A stretch of 64,000 nt of DNA, taken from Rhodoferax sp. GTDB lineage: Bacteria; Pseudomonadota; Gammaproteobacteria; Burkholderiales; Burkholderiaceae_C. The first letter of the stretch is position 1, and every line of letters begins with the position of its first letter. Position numbers and translations under genes: made by a program. The notes under the pieces are model-generated. The model did not search any database. It was not told the DNA's origin and was given only the letters and a program-made list of their open reading frames with translations. This document shows positions 52,836-61,465 of this stretch, one piece after another. Where the stretch lies: positions 1 to 64,000 of the forward strand of contig JACKLK010000008.1 in NCBI GenBank assembly GCA_024236015.1, given 5' to 3'.

Positions 52836-54035
52836 TCAGGCTCCATCCGTCGGCGCCAGCCAGGCCTGCGCCAGCTTGACCCAGTAGGTCGCGCCGGTCG
52901 ACAGCACCGCGTCGTTGAAGTCGTAACCCGCGTTGTGCACCATGCATCCGCCCTGCGAGCCGATGCCGTTGCCGATGTTGACGTAACACCCGGGAACCCG
53001 CTCCAGGAAAAACGCGAAATCCTCGCTGGCGCTGACCGGTTCGGCGTCCGCCTTCAGGCCGTCGTCGCCGAGCCAGTCGCGGATCAGCTGCTGGCAGAAC
53101 GCGGTCTCGCCCGGGTGGTTGTTGAGCACCGGGTAACGGCGGATGTAGTCGACGTCGGCGGTGGCGCCGAAGACGGCGGCCTGGGTCTGTGCGATCTCGG
53201 TGATGCGTTTTTCCAGCAGGTCGCGCACGTCGGGGCGGAAGGCGCGCACCGTCAGGCGCAGTTCCGCCACGCCCGGGATCACGTTGGGCGCGTCGCCAGC
53301 GATGAAGGCGCCGACCGAGATGATGCCGGTGTGCAGCGGGTTGACGTTGCGCGACACGATGGTCTGCAGCGCCATCACGATGGCGGATGCGGCCACCACG
53401 GAGTCCGCGGCGTGGTGCGGCATCGCGCCATGGCCACCGGTGCCGCGCACGTGGATGATGCAAGTGTCGCCGCTGGCCATGGCATATCCCGGCACGGCGG
53501 CGAACTGGCCGGCGGCCAGGCCGGGCATGTTGTGCATGCCGAACATCGCGTCGCAGGGGAAAAGGTCCAGGAAGCCGTCTTCGAGCATCTTGCGCGCGCC
53601 GGCCAGGCCTTCCTCGGCCGGCTGGAACACCAGGTGCAGGATGCCGTCGAAGTTGCGCGTGGCCGCCAGGTGGCGCGCGGCCGACAGCAGCATCGCGGTG
53701 TGGCCGTCGTGGCCGCAGGCATGCATCTTGCCGAACACCTGGCTGGCCCAGGGCTTGCCGCTGGTCTCCTCGATCGGCAATGCGTCCATGTCGGCGCGCA
53801 GGCCGATGCGCCGCTCGCTGGTGCCGGCCCGCAGTGTGCCGACGACGCCGGTGCCGCCCAGGCCGCGGTGCACCTCGTAACCCCAGCGCTGCAGCCGCTC
53901 GGCCACCAGGTCGGCGGTGGCGAACTCCTCGTAGGCCAGCTCCGGGTTGGCATGGATCTGGCGGCGGATCGCCACCATCTCGTCTTCGTGGGCACGAATC
54001 TCGTCCAGCGCGGGCAAGGCCAGGGGTGCGTTCAT
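52836..54035 (-). CDS. M20-family amidohydrolase (hippurate hydrolase/HipO-like)
   Basis: A 399-residue zinc peptidase-like hydrolase that cleaves N-acyl amino acids. Motifs: RRQIHANPELAYEE, GLRADMDALPIEET, the zinc-binding HACGHDGHT, QPAEEG with the catalytic Glu, MFGMHNMPG, and GHGAMPH in the dimerisation lid. The start MNAPLALPALDE at 54035 has GAGGAG upstream; the frame runs on to 54185 without support. It does not lie with the dimethylformamidase-like operon. It may use hippurate-like or N-acetyl amino acid substrates. Its 3' end abuts an AraC remnant. Confidence 0.95.
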   Translation of the reverse strand: MNAPLALPALDEIRAHEDEMVAIRRQIHANPELAYEEFATADLVAERLQRWGYEVHRGLGGTGVVGTLRAGTSERRIGLRADMDALPIEETSGKPWASQVFGKMHACGHDGHTAMLLSAARHLAATRNFDGILHLVFQPAEEGLAGARKMLEDGFLDLFPCDAMFGMHNMPGLAAGQFAAVPGYAMASGDTCIIHVRGTGGHGAMPHHAADSVVAASAIVMALQTIVSRNVNPLHTGIISVGAFIAGDAPNVIPGVAELRLTVRAFRPDVRDLLEKRITEIAQTQAAVFGATADVDYIRRYPVLNNHPGETAFCQQLIRDWLGDDGLKADAEPVSASEDFAFFLERVPGCYVNIGNGIGSQGGCMVHNAGYDFNDAVLSTGATYWVKLAQAWLAPTDGA

Positions 54036-54389
54036 GGGGGAGATCTCCTCGAAAAGCCGATTCTGCCCCACGGGCGCCGTGCTTGCGAACCTGCGGTGTG
54101 GCCCGGATCGCGATTGTCTTGTCGCCGTCATGCACCAGCGTCTGCTCGGTGATGCAGGCCGACCTGTCGATGGACCGTCGCACACACGCGTGCGGCGCCG
54201 AGTCTGCGTGAACGCCGCCGATGTGCCGTGCGATAGCCGACTCTCCTACACGCGCAAGGCGTCTCCGACACCAACCCAACGCGGTATCCGGCGATGTCGA
54301 TCCGGCGGCGATCTTCGTAGGCTAGGAGTACTGGGCGGCGTCGACGCCGACACCGTCACATTCACTCTGCACGAAGAAAGGTCCTGATC
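54036..54389. other. 354-bp intergenic region, M20 hydrolase and zinc-ribbon gene divergent
   Basis: No gene seen. The M20 and zinc-ribbon genes read away from each other, so both promoters should be here. GGCGTCGACGCC at about 54333-54344 is a perfect 12-bp palindrome, a candidate operator, and lies just before the zinc-ribbon gene. No hairpin-plus-T terminator, RNA gene or repeat was recognised. Confidence 0.6.
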
Positions 54390-54932
54390 ATGGCAATCGC
54401 CCGATGGCACAACGAGGCACAGGCACAACGGCATGATCGTGACCAGGGTCACGACGGCGTTGCCGCGCGGCCCGATCGCTCGCTCAGCGGTGCCGCCCAT
54501 GCGGCAACGGCGCGGCCGGTCGTCGGCTGTCCGAGTTGCGGAGCGCCGACCATCCGTATCTGGCGACGACCGTCGGACCGGTTGCTGAGCGTTTTCGTGC
54601 CGGTCAGCCGCCACCGTTGCGAGTCCCATGACTGCCGCTGGGAGGGCAACGTCCGGTCAGTCCGCAGCAAGCGCTCCGGTGCCGCGGGGCGCAACCGGGC
54701 AGACGAAGGCCGCGTTGCGAGCGCAGTGCCCGCCTGGTTCATCGTGCACATGGTGTTGGTGGTCGTGGGCATCGTGTTCGTGTTCAGCGCGGCCCACCTC
54801 GACTGGATCCGTGCGCCTGCGCAGGACACGGACAGTTTCATCGCAGGAGCCGACCGAACCGTGTTCAACCGGCCTCCGGTGCAGAAACCCGATGCTGCAG
54901 CGCCCGGGACCGACGCCGCGATCACGCCCTGA
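54390..54932 (+). CDS. Small zinc-ribbon protein with one membrane span
   Basis: A 180-residue protein of unknown function. The first 45 residues are charged and disordered-looking. A zinc-ribbon-like Cys4 motif follows: CPSCGAP near residue 48 and, 27 residues on, CESHDC near residue 77. Then a basic linker and one hydrophobic segment (WFIVHMVLVVVGIVFVFSAAHL, near residue 115) precede an Asp/Ala-rich tail. So the ribbon should be cytoplasmic and the tail periplasmic or reversed. An AAAGG-like RBS lies upstream. No family was recognised; the four Cys are the only function-like clue. Confidence 0.65.
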   Translation: MAIARWHNEAQAQRHDRDQGHDGVAARPDRSLSGAAHAATARPVVGCPSCGAPTIRIWRRPSDRLLSVFVPVSRHRCESHDCRWEGNVRSVRSKRSGAAGRNRADEGRVASAVPAWFIVHMVLVVVGIVFVFSAAHLDWIRAPAQDTDSFIAGADRTVFNRPPVQKPDAAAPGTDAAITP

Positions 54933-54967
54933 GCGGGATCACCGCGGCAGCGATGCCGGCGCCCACG

Positions 54968-54997
54968 AAAAACCCCGCCGGTTGCAGGCCGGCGGGG
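54968..54997 (-). terminator. Intrinsic terminator of the glycine-zipper lipoprotein gene
   Basis: A 9-bp GC stem, CCCCGCCGG...CCGGCGGGG (54973-54981 with 54989-54997), with a 7-base loop. On the minus strand it is followed by a run of five T (54972-54968). It lies 50 bp after the stop of the lipoprotein gene (55048). On the plus strand the tail is poor, so the zinc-ribbon gene may be less efficiently terminated. Confidence 0.8.
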
Positions 54998-55047
54998 TGC
55001 TTATGGTGCAGCTTGTCGTGCCGGTCGGACTCGGGGCGGTGGTGTCC

Positions 55048-55533
55048 TCAATAACGTACTGCGGTGCCGTTCTGCACCAGGACGCGGTCTCCGACCCGCA
55101 GGTCCGGGACCGGCTCCTGTGTCACCGACACGTTGGCGCCGTTGTACAGCCGCACCCCGATGCGCATCAGGTCGTCGGGCCGCTGATTGCGTTTCTGGAT
55201 CTCGTTTCCGGCATAGGCGCCGCCGGCGGCGCCCAGCACCGTCGCCGCGGTCTTGCCGCTGCCACCGCCGACCTGGTTGCCCAGCACGCCGCCGATCACG
55301 GCACCCGCGATGGCGCCTGCGCCAACGCCGCTCCTGGCCTCCCCTTGCACCCGTTCGATGGACTGGACGACACCGTACTGGGCATTGACGTTGCTGCCGC
55401 TGGTGGTCGGATACGAGGTCGACGGATAGCTGGAGGTCGAGGCCGTGGGATTCGGCTGCGTGCTGCAGGCGCCGAGGACCAGCGCGGTGGCAGCGACGAT
55501 GGCGACGGATACGGAACGGGTTCTGGTCATCAT
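55048..55533 (-). CDS. Glycine-zipper (2TM) outer-membrane lipoprotein, SlyB/YMGG-like
   Basis: A 161-residue lipoprotein. The leader ends in LVLGACS, so Cys22 is the predicted lipidation site. A Ser/Thr/Tyr/Pro-rich linker leads to the glycine zipper IAGAVIGGVLGNQVGGGSG with a second GAAGGAYAGNEI, which forms two short helices, and then a beta-rich C-terminal domain with RVLVQNG. This is the Rickettsia 17-kDa antigen/SlyB pattern, a family that supports envelope integrity. GGGAGAACC lies before the first of two ATGs (55533 and 55530). A terminator at 54968-54997 closes the unit. It seems monocistronic. Confidence 0.93.
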   Translation of the reverse strand: MMTRTRSVSVAIVAATALVLGACSTQPNPTASTSSYPSTSYPTTSGSNVNAQYGVVQSIERVQGEARSGVGAGAIAGAVIGGVLGNQVGGGSGKTAATVLGAAGGAYAGNEIQKRNQRPDDLMRIGVRLYNGANVSVTQEPVPDLRVGDRVLVQNGTAVRY

Positions 55534-55765
55534 GGTGGTTCTCCCTTGTCGAGGGCCCGGTCGGGCCTGATGTCGAATTGGCACCCTCGATTCTGGGGAT
55601 CGGGCCTGGACCTGACCATGGGGCGTGACGCCGACTGCGTGTCGGACAGCGGCGTTGCAGGGCTGGCGCCGCGTCCGACAACCACGAACCGGGCCGCCGG
55701 CGTATCGCCATCGTTCCGAAGACGGCGGTGGGGCGCGCATGTCAAACGCGCCCCCGGCGATCGGC
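55534..55765. other. 232-bp gap without a gene
   Basis: No gene, repeat or RNA found. It holds the promoter side of the lipoprotein gene and the 3' side of the SDR operon. Confidence 0.5.
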
Positions 55766-56530
55766 TCAGATCGCGATCGTCATGCCGCCGTCGGCCACCA
55801 GCGTCTGCCCGGTGATGAAGGCCGAGGCGTCGCTGGCCAGGAAGACCGCCGCGCCGGCGAGGTCCTGCGGCGTGCCCCAGCGTTTCATCGGGGTCCGGTT
55901 GCGGATCCATTCGTAGCGCGCCGGGTCGGCGCGAAAGGCCGTGTTGATGTCGGTGGCCATGTAGCCCGGTGCGATCGCGTTGACGGTCACGCCCTTGGCG
56001 GCGAGTTCCACCGCCATGCCGCGGGTCAGGCCTTCGAGGCCGGCCTTGGCCGTGATGTAGGCGGTGTTGGTGCCGCGGCTGATGCGCGCGTTGACCGACG
56101 AGATCATCACGATGCGGCCCCAGCCACGGGCCACCATGCCGGCCGCGGCCTTGCGCGACAGGCGGAAACACGCGTCCAGTGCCGAGTCCATCGAGGCGCG
56201 CCAGTCGTCGTCGCTGATGTCGAAGAAGTCGCGCGGCACGCCGGTCAGTGCGTTGTTGACCAGGATGTCGAGCTGGCCGTGCGCATCGGTGATCGCGTCG
56301 ATGGCGGCGTCGGCATCGGCACGCCGGCAGACGTCGAACGGCGCGATGCTGGCCTTGCCGCCGGCGTCGGTGATCTCGCGCTGGCGCGCCTGCAGCGCGG
56401 CCGGATTGCGGCCGTTGAGCACCACGTGGGCGCCCGCCTGGGCCAGGCCCAGCGCCATGCCGGCGCCCAGTCCGCGCGACGCGCCGGTGACCAGCGCGAC
56501 ACGGCCTTGCAATGAAAACGGATGGCTCAT
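55766..56530 (-). CDS. SDR-family dehydrogenase (gluconate 5-dehydrogenase-like)
   Basis: A 254-residue classical SDR. Cofactor loop TGASRGLGAGMA, NAD-binding NNALTG (the usual NNAG with Leu/Thr), catalytic Ser in MISSVNA, and YITAKAG with Tyr and Lys. The N-terminus SHPFSLQGRVALVTG and the VNAIAPGYMATDIN region are typical of gluconate 5-dehydrogenases. RBS AGGAGGA lies before the ATG. Last gene of the GntR/enolase/SDR/SDR unit, 74 bp after the previous SDR; it may oxidise a sugar acid or its dehydrated product. Confidence 0.92.
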   Translation of the reverse strand: MSHPFSLQGRVALVTGASRGLGAGMALGLAQAGAHVVLNGRNPAALQARQREITDAGGKASIAPFDVCRRADADAAIDAITDAHGQLDILVNNALTGVPRDFFDISDDDWRASMDSALDACFRLSRKAAAGMVARGWGRIVMISSVNARISRGTNTAYITAKAGLEGLTRGMAVELAAKGVTVNAIAPGYMATDINTAFRADPARYEWIRNRTPMKRWGTPQDLAGAAVFLASDASAFITGQTLVADGGMTIAI

Positions 56531-56604
56531 GGGTTGTCTTCCTCCTGTCTGTCTGTAGCGCTGCCGGTCGCGCCGGTGGTGGGTGTCGGCCGGCCGGTCG
56601 TCGC

Positions 56605-57435
56605 TCAGCCGCCCATGAACAGGCCGCCGGTGACCAGCACCGCTTCCCCGGTGATGAAGCTGGCGGCGTCGCTGCACAGGAAAGCGATCAGGCTGGCGAC
56701 CTCGTCGGGCCGGCCCAGGCGCGCCAGCGGCGTGTTGCGGATGATGTCGTCGGCGCCGGCATCGGCGAGCTTGCGCGCCACCATCGGCGAATTGATGACG
56801 CCGGGCGAGACCGCGTTGACCCGCAGGCGCGGGCCGAGCTCGCGCGCCAGCGTGCGGGTCAGCGACACCAGCGCGCCCTTGGTTGCGCCGTAGTGCGCGT
56901 GCTCCACGCTGCCGCCGGTATGGCCGGACATCGACGACAGCAACACGATGGCGCCGCCGTCGGCGAGTTGGTCGATGGCGCTGCGCACCAGGTGGAACAC
57001 GCCGCTGAGATTGACTGCGATCGTGTGGTCCCACTGCGCGGCCGACATGCCGTCCACGCGCTGGTCTTCGTAGACGGCGGCGGCGGGCACCAGGTAGTCG
57101 AGCCGGCCGAAACGCGTGACGCAGGCCTGGGCCAGGGCCTGGGCGTCGGCGGGTTCGCCCGCGTCATAGGCGACGGCCAGGGTGCGCGGGTCGTGGGCGT
57201 CGTCGATGGCGCGGGCCACCGCCGCCGCCGCGTCGGACCGGATGTCGGCCAGCACCACGCGGGCGCCGCTGCGCAGGAACAGCTCGGCGGTGGCGCGGCC
57301 GATGCCGCTGGCCGCTCCGGTGACCAGCGCCACGCGATCGCGGAAGTCGAACCGCGCCTGTGTCGCGGCGGGGAGGGCGCCGGGCCGTCGCGATGGTGCT
57401 GTCGCTGCGGGTTCGCCGGAAGCCGCTGCCGCCAT
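56605..57435 (-). CDS. SDR-family oxidoreductase
   Basis: A 276-residue SDR with the cofactor loop TGAASGIGRATAE, Ser in LLSSMSG and the active-site YGATKGAL. The NNAG loop is altered to PAAA (LVPAAAVYE). The first ~36 residues, Ala/Pro/Arg-rich, precede the Rossmann strand, so the true start may be internal, though no ATG offers a better position. It is flanked by the enolase-superfamily gene (29 bp) and another SDR (74 bp). Acid-sugar or alcohol oxidation is likely. Confidence 0.9.
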   Translation of the reverse strand: MAAAASGEPAATAPSRRPGALPAATQARFDFRDRVALVTGAASGIGRATAELFLRSGARVVLADIRSDAAAAVARAIDDAHDPRTLAVAYDAGEPADAQALAQACVTRFGRLDYLVPAAAVYEDQRVDGMSAAQWDHTIAVNLSGVFHLVRSAIDQLADGGAIVLLSSMSGHTGGSVEHAHYGATKGALVSLTRTLARELGPRLRVNAVSPGVINSPMVARKLADAGADDIIRNTPLARLGRPDEVASLIAFLCSDAASFITGEAVLVTGGLFMGG

Positions 57436-57464
57436 GGATGCCGTCCTGGGCCGCGCGCCGTGCC

Positions 57465-58646
57465 TCAGCCGGCGAACAGCGGTGCGGCGTCGCTGCAGTA
57501 ATGCGCGACCTTGTCCCGGTCCAGTTCGACGCCCAGGCCGGGCCGGTCGGGAATGTTCAGGAAACCGTCGCCGTCCAGTGCGAAGGGTTGTTGCAGGATG
57601 CCATCCACATAGGGGCTGCCGCCGATGTATTCGACCAGGTCGGAGTCGGGGATGGCGCTGGCCAGCTGCAGGTCGGCGGCCAGCCCGAGCGCGGTGTTCC
57701 AGCCGTGGCCGATGTACTGGATGCCGAAGTCGTGCGCGGTCCACGCGATGCGGCGCTGCTCGCTGATGCCGCCGACCTTGGTCACGTCGGGCTGCACGAT
57801 GTCGAAGGCGCCGCGCACCAGCCAGGGCAGGAAGGTCTGGCGCCGGGTCAGCACCTCGCCGCCGGCGATCTTCACCGGGCTGGCGCGGCGCAGCGTGCAG
57901 AAGTCGTCGATGGCGTCGGGGCGCAGCGCCTCCTCGAACCAGCCGACGTCGTAGTCGGCCAGCATGTCGGCGGTGCGCAGTGCCCACTTCAGGCCATGCG
58001 GCCAGTAGGCGTCGCTGGCGCCGGCGTCGACCATCAGCTTCGCGTCCGGCCCGGCGGCATCGCGCGCGGCCCGCACGATGGCGGCGTCGAGCTTGTGGTC
58101 CATCGCGCGGCCGAACGGTCCCCAGCCGATCTTGAACGCGGTGAATCCCAGCTGGCGGTAGGTCGTGATGACCTCGTGCATCTCCTTGGGCTGCTCCATC
58201 AGGAGCGAGCAATACGGCTGCACCCGCTGGCGATAGCTGCCGCCCAGCAGCCGGCCCACGGGCAGGCCGGTGGCCTTGCCCAGGATGTCCCACAGCGCGA
58301 TGTCGATGCCGCTGATGGCATGCGTGAGACTGCCGCCGCGGCCCATCCAGAAGCTGTTCTGGTGCAGCTTCTCGCTGACGCGTTCGGGCTCGAGTGCGTT
58401 CTCGCCGAGGAACAGCGGCTCGAGCACCTTGAGCGCGGCCTGCACCAGGCGCCCGTCGGTGAACACGCTGCCGTAGCCGGTGATGCCGGCGTCGGTGTGC
58501 ACCGCGATCAGCGCATGGATGGAGTCCTGCGGCTTGATCTCGGCCGACCAGCCGCCCTTGGGGCTTTCGCCGGTCAGCGCGACGCTGGTGATGGCGCGGA
58601 TCTTGACGGCCGGCAGACGCGCGGCGGGCATCGGGGGTGAAGCCAT
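57465..58646 (-). CDS. Enolase-superfamily enzyme of the mandelate racemase/muconate lactonising group
   Basis: A 393-residue enzyme, probably an acid-sugar dehydratase. The N-terminal capping domain is followed by a barrel with metal ligands Asp in MVDAGASD, Glu in WFEEAL and Glu in AGGEVLTRR; the Asp-His dyad is Asp in DIVQPDVTKVGG and His in YIGHGWNT. On the other side, the usual KxK is seen as KIG (FKIGWG): the first Lys is kept, the second is Gly. Length is normal. The start is uncertain, with ATGs at 58646 and 58631. It follows the GntR gene by 9 bp, and two SDRs follow it; that arrangement is common for sugar-acid breakdown. Confidence 0.93.
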   Translation of the reverse strand: MASPPMPAARLPAVKIRAITSVALTGESPKGGWSAEIKPQDSIHALIAVHTDAGITGYGSVFTDGRLVQAALKVLEPLFLGENALEPERVSEKLHQNSFWMGRGGSLTHAISGIDIALWDILGKATGLPVGRLLGGSYRQRVQPYCSLLMEQPKEMHEVITTYRQLGFTAFKIGWGPFGRAMDHKLDAAIVRAARDAAGPDAKLMVDAGASDAYWPHGLKWALRTADMLADYDVGWFEEALRPDAIDDFCTLRRASPVKIAGGEVLTRRQTFLPWLVRGAFDIVQPDVTKVGGISEQRRIAWTAHDFGIQYIGHGWNTALGLAADLQLASAIPDSDLVEYIGGSPYVDGILQQPFALDGDGFLNIPDRPGLGVELDRDKVAHYCSDAAPLFAG

Positions 58647-58655
58647 GGTGTGTCC

Positions 58656-59417
58656 TCAGGGTGTGGGTGCATGGCGCCGCGTCTCGGCGCGGCGTTCGGC
58701 GATGACTTTCTCCAGGTCGACCTTGTGGATCTCGACGTCGATGTGGTCGCTGATGGCGCGCGCCATGTCGGCGACCTTGCCGGAACGGAACACGCGGATC
58801 AGTTCCCAGTGTTCCTCGACGATGGCCGGCATCGGCTTGCCCAGCGCGGACAGGCCGAAGATGATGGTCATCTGGCGCGCCAGCATTTCCCACATGTCGC
58901 TGAGCACGGCGTTGCCGGCGTAGCTGCACAGGGTGCGGTGGAAGGTGGTGTCGGCCATGGCGAACCCGAAGACGTCGTTGCGCGCCGCCATCGCCTCCAT
59001 CTCGTGCACGATGCCTTCGAGTTCGAGCAGGTGCGGGCCGTCGTTGAGCTTGAGCCGGATCGCGCGCGTGGCCGCCGTGGTCTCGAGCGCGACGCGGACC
59101 TCGATCAGCTGGTCGATGCGTTCGTGCGTCACCGGCGTCAGGCGGATGCCCTTGTAGGGCTCGTTGACCACGATGCCCTGGCTCTCGAGCACCCGCAGCG
59201 CTTCGCGCACCGGCACCCGGCTCACGCCGAGTTGTTCGGCCAGGTCGGCTTCGATGATGCGGTCGCCGGGCAGGATCAGGCCTTCCGAGGCGCCTGCCAC
59301 CAGGGCGTCGATGACCTGGTGCACCAGGGTGCGGGGCTGCAGCTTGATGAAGGCCTGGGGTGAGGCGGATACGTCCGGGTTCACCAGGTGCAATGCTTTC
59401 ATGCGGTTTGTCGCCAT
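58656..59417 (-). CDS. GntR-family regulator, FCD/FadR subgroup
   Basis: A 253-residue repressor-like protein. The winged HTH covers about residues 28-90 (LPGDRIIEADLAEQLGVSRVPVREALRVLE). The FCD domain follows, with the metal/ligand-binding Asp and His residues in FAMADTTFHRTL and the C-terminal HIDVEIHK region. Acid-sugar and carboxylate ligands are common for this group. The palindrome TGTATACA (59426-59433), the FCD-type core site, lies right before its start and in front of the divergent ABC operon. The ATG at 59417 has no RBS; a start at 59402 is possible. First gene of the operon with the enolase-like and SDR genes. Confidence 0.94.
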   Translation of the reverse strand: MATNRMKALHLVNPDVSASPQAFIKLQPRTLVHQVIDALVAGASEGLILPGDRIIEADLAEQLGVSRVPVREALRVLESQGIVVNEPYKGIRLTPVTHERIDQLIEVRVALETTAATRAIRLKLNDGPHLLELEGIVHEMEAMAARNDVFGFAMADTTFHRTLCSYAGNAVLSDMWEMLARQMTIIFGLSALGKPMPAIVEEHWELIRVFRSGKVADMARAISDHIDVEIHKVDLEKVIAERRAETRRHAPTP

Positions 59418-59420
59418 GTG

Positions 59421-59448
59421 TTGATTGTATACAGTTATAAATTATGCT
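59421..59448 (+). promoter_or_regulatory. Promoter of the ABC operon with GntR operator
   Basis: TTGATT (59421-59426), 16 bases, TATGCT (59443-59448) makes a fair sigma70 promoter in the only AT-rich patch here. The palindrome TGTATACA at 59426-59433 overlaps its spacer and -35. On the other strand TATAAC (59439-59434) could be the -10 of the GntR gene, so a bound repressor would block both. Confidence 0.55.
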
Positions 59449-59460
59449 ATTCTGAATTTA

Positions 59461-59819
59461 AGCACCCGCCGACACGACACCATGCTCCATGCCCAGCGCC
59501 CGCTCCCATCCGAACCACGGCCCGTCGTTGACGTGCGCCCGCATCCGGTGGCTTGCGGCTTGGATTCTGACCGTTGCGCGCGGCGTGCCGGCGCCCGGCC
59601 CGCGACGCGATCGCCGGCACCGGCAGGCGTGTGCGGATCGTGGCGGCACATCCAGGGTGTCCGGTCCGCGGCGGGGGCCATGCAGCAATCGAGTGGCAGT
59701 GGTCATGCGGGACGATGCCGGCCCGGCATGACCCAGGCGTTCTTCAGGCGATCCAGCACGATGGACGTATCACGGCAACCCTACCCGCAGTGCGGGTCCA
59801 ACCCAAGGAGAAGCGTTCC
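59461..59819 (+). other. Long leader before the ABC receptor gene
   Basis: About 360 bp between the putative promoter and the receptor start. A 132-codon frame at 59425-59823 exists, but it has no RBS, Arg/Ser/Pro-rich low-complexity residues and no domain, so I do not call it. No riboswitch class was recognised. The region may be an untranslated leader or contain a second promoter. Confidence 0.5.
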
Positions 59820-61346
59820 ATGAAACTGACATTCCTGCATCTGGCCCTGGCCACGGCATTGGCGATCGGCTCCGCGGCGCCGGCGCTGGCGCAGAAAAAA
59901 GGCGGCGACGTCGTGATCGCCCAGACCCAGGCGCCGCCCTCGCTCGATCCGCATGCGACATCGGCCCAGGCCGCGCGCAACGTCAACCTGCATGTGTTCG
60001 AGACCCTGTATGCCCGCGACGAGAACGCCCGCCCCGTGCCCGACCTGGCCACCGGCGTGACGGTCTCGCCCGACGGCTTGACCTACGTGTTCACCTTGCG
60101 CGACGGCGTCAAGTTCCACAACGGCAAGACCATGGGCCCGGCCGACGTGGTGGCCTCGATCGAGCGCTACCGCAAGGGCGGCGCCTCGGCCAGCCTGATC
60201 GGCGCCATCGATAGCGTCAGCGCCACCGGCGCGAACCAGGTCACGATGAAGCTCAAGTCGGTGCAGTCGACCTTCCTGGGCAACCTGTCGAGCCCGCGCG
60301 CGCCGATCGCCATCATGCCGGCCGAGGAGGCCGCCAAGGACATCGGCAAGGCCGCGTCCATCGGCACCGGCCCGTTCAAGTTCGTCGAATACAAGCCCGA
60401 CAGCCATGTCAAGCTGGCGCGTTTCGACGACTACAAGCCCAACCCCGCCTACAAGGAGCGCGACGGTTTCGGCGGCGCCAAGATCGTCTACATCGACAGC
60501 GTCACGTTCCGCTTCATGCCCGAGGCCGGCGCGCGCGATGCCGCATTGCAGAGCGGCCAGATCCACATGAACGAGGCCGGCGACGGGCCCACCGCCAAGC
60601 GGCTGGCCGGCAACCCGAACTTCCAGGTCATCAAGGCCTTGCCGTTCGCGGTGCAGGTGCTCAAGTTCAACCATGCCCTGCCGCCGGGCAACGACCTGAA
60701 CTTCCGGCGCGCCGTGACGCTGGGGATCGATGCCGAGGAAATCATGGGCACGGCCTTCCCGGACATCTACCGCATGGACCAGAGCTGGGTCTACGGCGGG
60801 TCCGTGTACCACACCAACCGGCCGCTGCTCAAGCAGGACCTGGCCGCGGCCAAGGCCAGCCTGGCCAAGTCGAGCTACAAGGGCGAGAAGCTGAGCTTCA
60901 TCGTCGACAACACACGGCCCAACGTGGACGCGGCCACGGTGTTCCAGCAGCAGATGGCGCAGATCGGCGTGAACGTGGAGCTCAAGGTCTCCGACTGGCC
61001 CACCGCCTCGGGCATCGGCCTCAAGAGCGACCAGGGCTGGAACTTCTGGACCCACGGCTTCGGCATCGAGCCCTTCGAAGGCCCGGTCTCGGCGATGTCG
61101 CACTGGACCAAGGGCCAGGGCCAACGCGTGGCCGATCCGATGATCGACGCCTGGTTCGACAAGATCAACAGCGAGATGAACGTCGACGCGCAGAAGAAGA
61201 TCTTCGCCGACTTCGAGCAGCGTATGGTCGACCAGGCGATTGCGCTGAACCTGGGCAACTACGGCCTGTTCCAGATCGCGTCCACCAAGCTGAAGAACTT
61301 CAAGGCCTACCGCATCCCGCGCATGTGGGGCGTGTGGCTCGAATAA
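59820..61346 (+). CDS. ABC transporter substrate-binding protein, peptide/opine family (SBP_bac_5)
   Basis: A 508-residue receptor with a Sec signal peptide (cleavage in the PALAQ region near residue 23). Mature features are GGDVVIAQTQAPPSLDPHAT, SPDGLTYVFTLRDGVKFHNG, and GTGPFKFVEYKP; length is usual. The start at 59820 has AAGGAG nine bases upstream. It leads an operon of two permeases and an ATPase and is divergent from the GntR gene. The solute is unknown; the enolase-like and SDR genes on the other side suggest a sugar-acid or glycoside. Confidence 0.95.
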   Translation: MKLTFLHLALATALAIGSAAPALAQKKGGDVVIAQTQAPPSLDPHATSAQAARNVNLHVFETLYARDENARPVPDLATGVTVSPDGLTYVFTLRDGVKFHNGKTMGPADVVASIERYRKGGASASLIGAIDSVSATGANQVTMKLKSVQSTFLGNLSSPRAPIAIMPAEEAAKDIGKAASIGTGPFKFVEYKPDSHVKLARFDDYKPNPAYKERDGFGGAKIVYIDSVTFRFMPEAGARDAALQSGQIHMNEAGDGPTAKRLAGNPNFQVIKALPFAVQVLKFNHALPPGNDLNFRRAVTLGIDAEEIMGTAFPDIYRMDQSWVYGGSVYHTNRPLLKQDLAAAKASLAKSSYKGEKLSFIVDNTRPNVDAATVFQQQMAQIGVNVELKVSDWPTASGIGLKSDQGWNFWTHGFGIEPFEGPVSAMSHWTKGQGQRVADPMIDAWFDKINSEMNVDAQKKIFADFEQRMVDQAIALNLGNYGLFQIASTKLKNFKAYRIPRMWGVWLE

Positions 61347-61384
61347 GTCGGCCGCCCGCAACGACCGATGCCTGACCGTGTCCC

Positions 61385-61411
61385 GTGGTCGCCGCGCCCG
61401 CGCGCGGCCAC
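61385..61411 (+). promoter_or_regulatory. Intercistronic stem-loop between receptor and permease genes
   Basis: GTGG, three bases, CCGCGC, four-base loop, GCGCGG and CCAC give a 10-bp GC stem with one bulge. It is not followed by T, so it is not a standard terminator. A hairpin at this place often protects the receptor mRNA from 3' decay and reduces downstream expression. Confidence 0.5.
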
Positions 61412-61465
61412 GGCGGCATGTTGCCGCGTGTGCTGCGCCCTGGCCTTCCGACCCACCACTGATCC

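Noticed and set aside
59425..59823. 132-codon open frame in the ABC leader
   Set aside because: No RBS, low-complexity composition, and it starts within the putative promoter.
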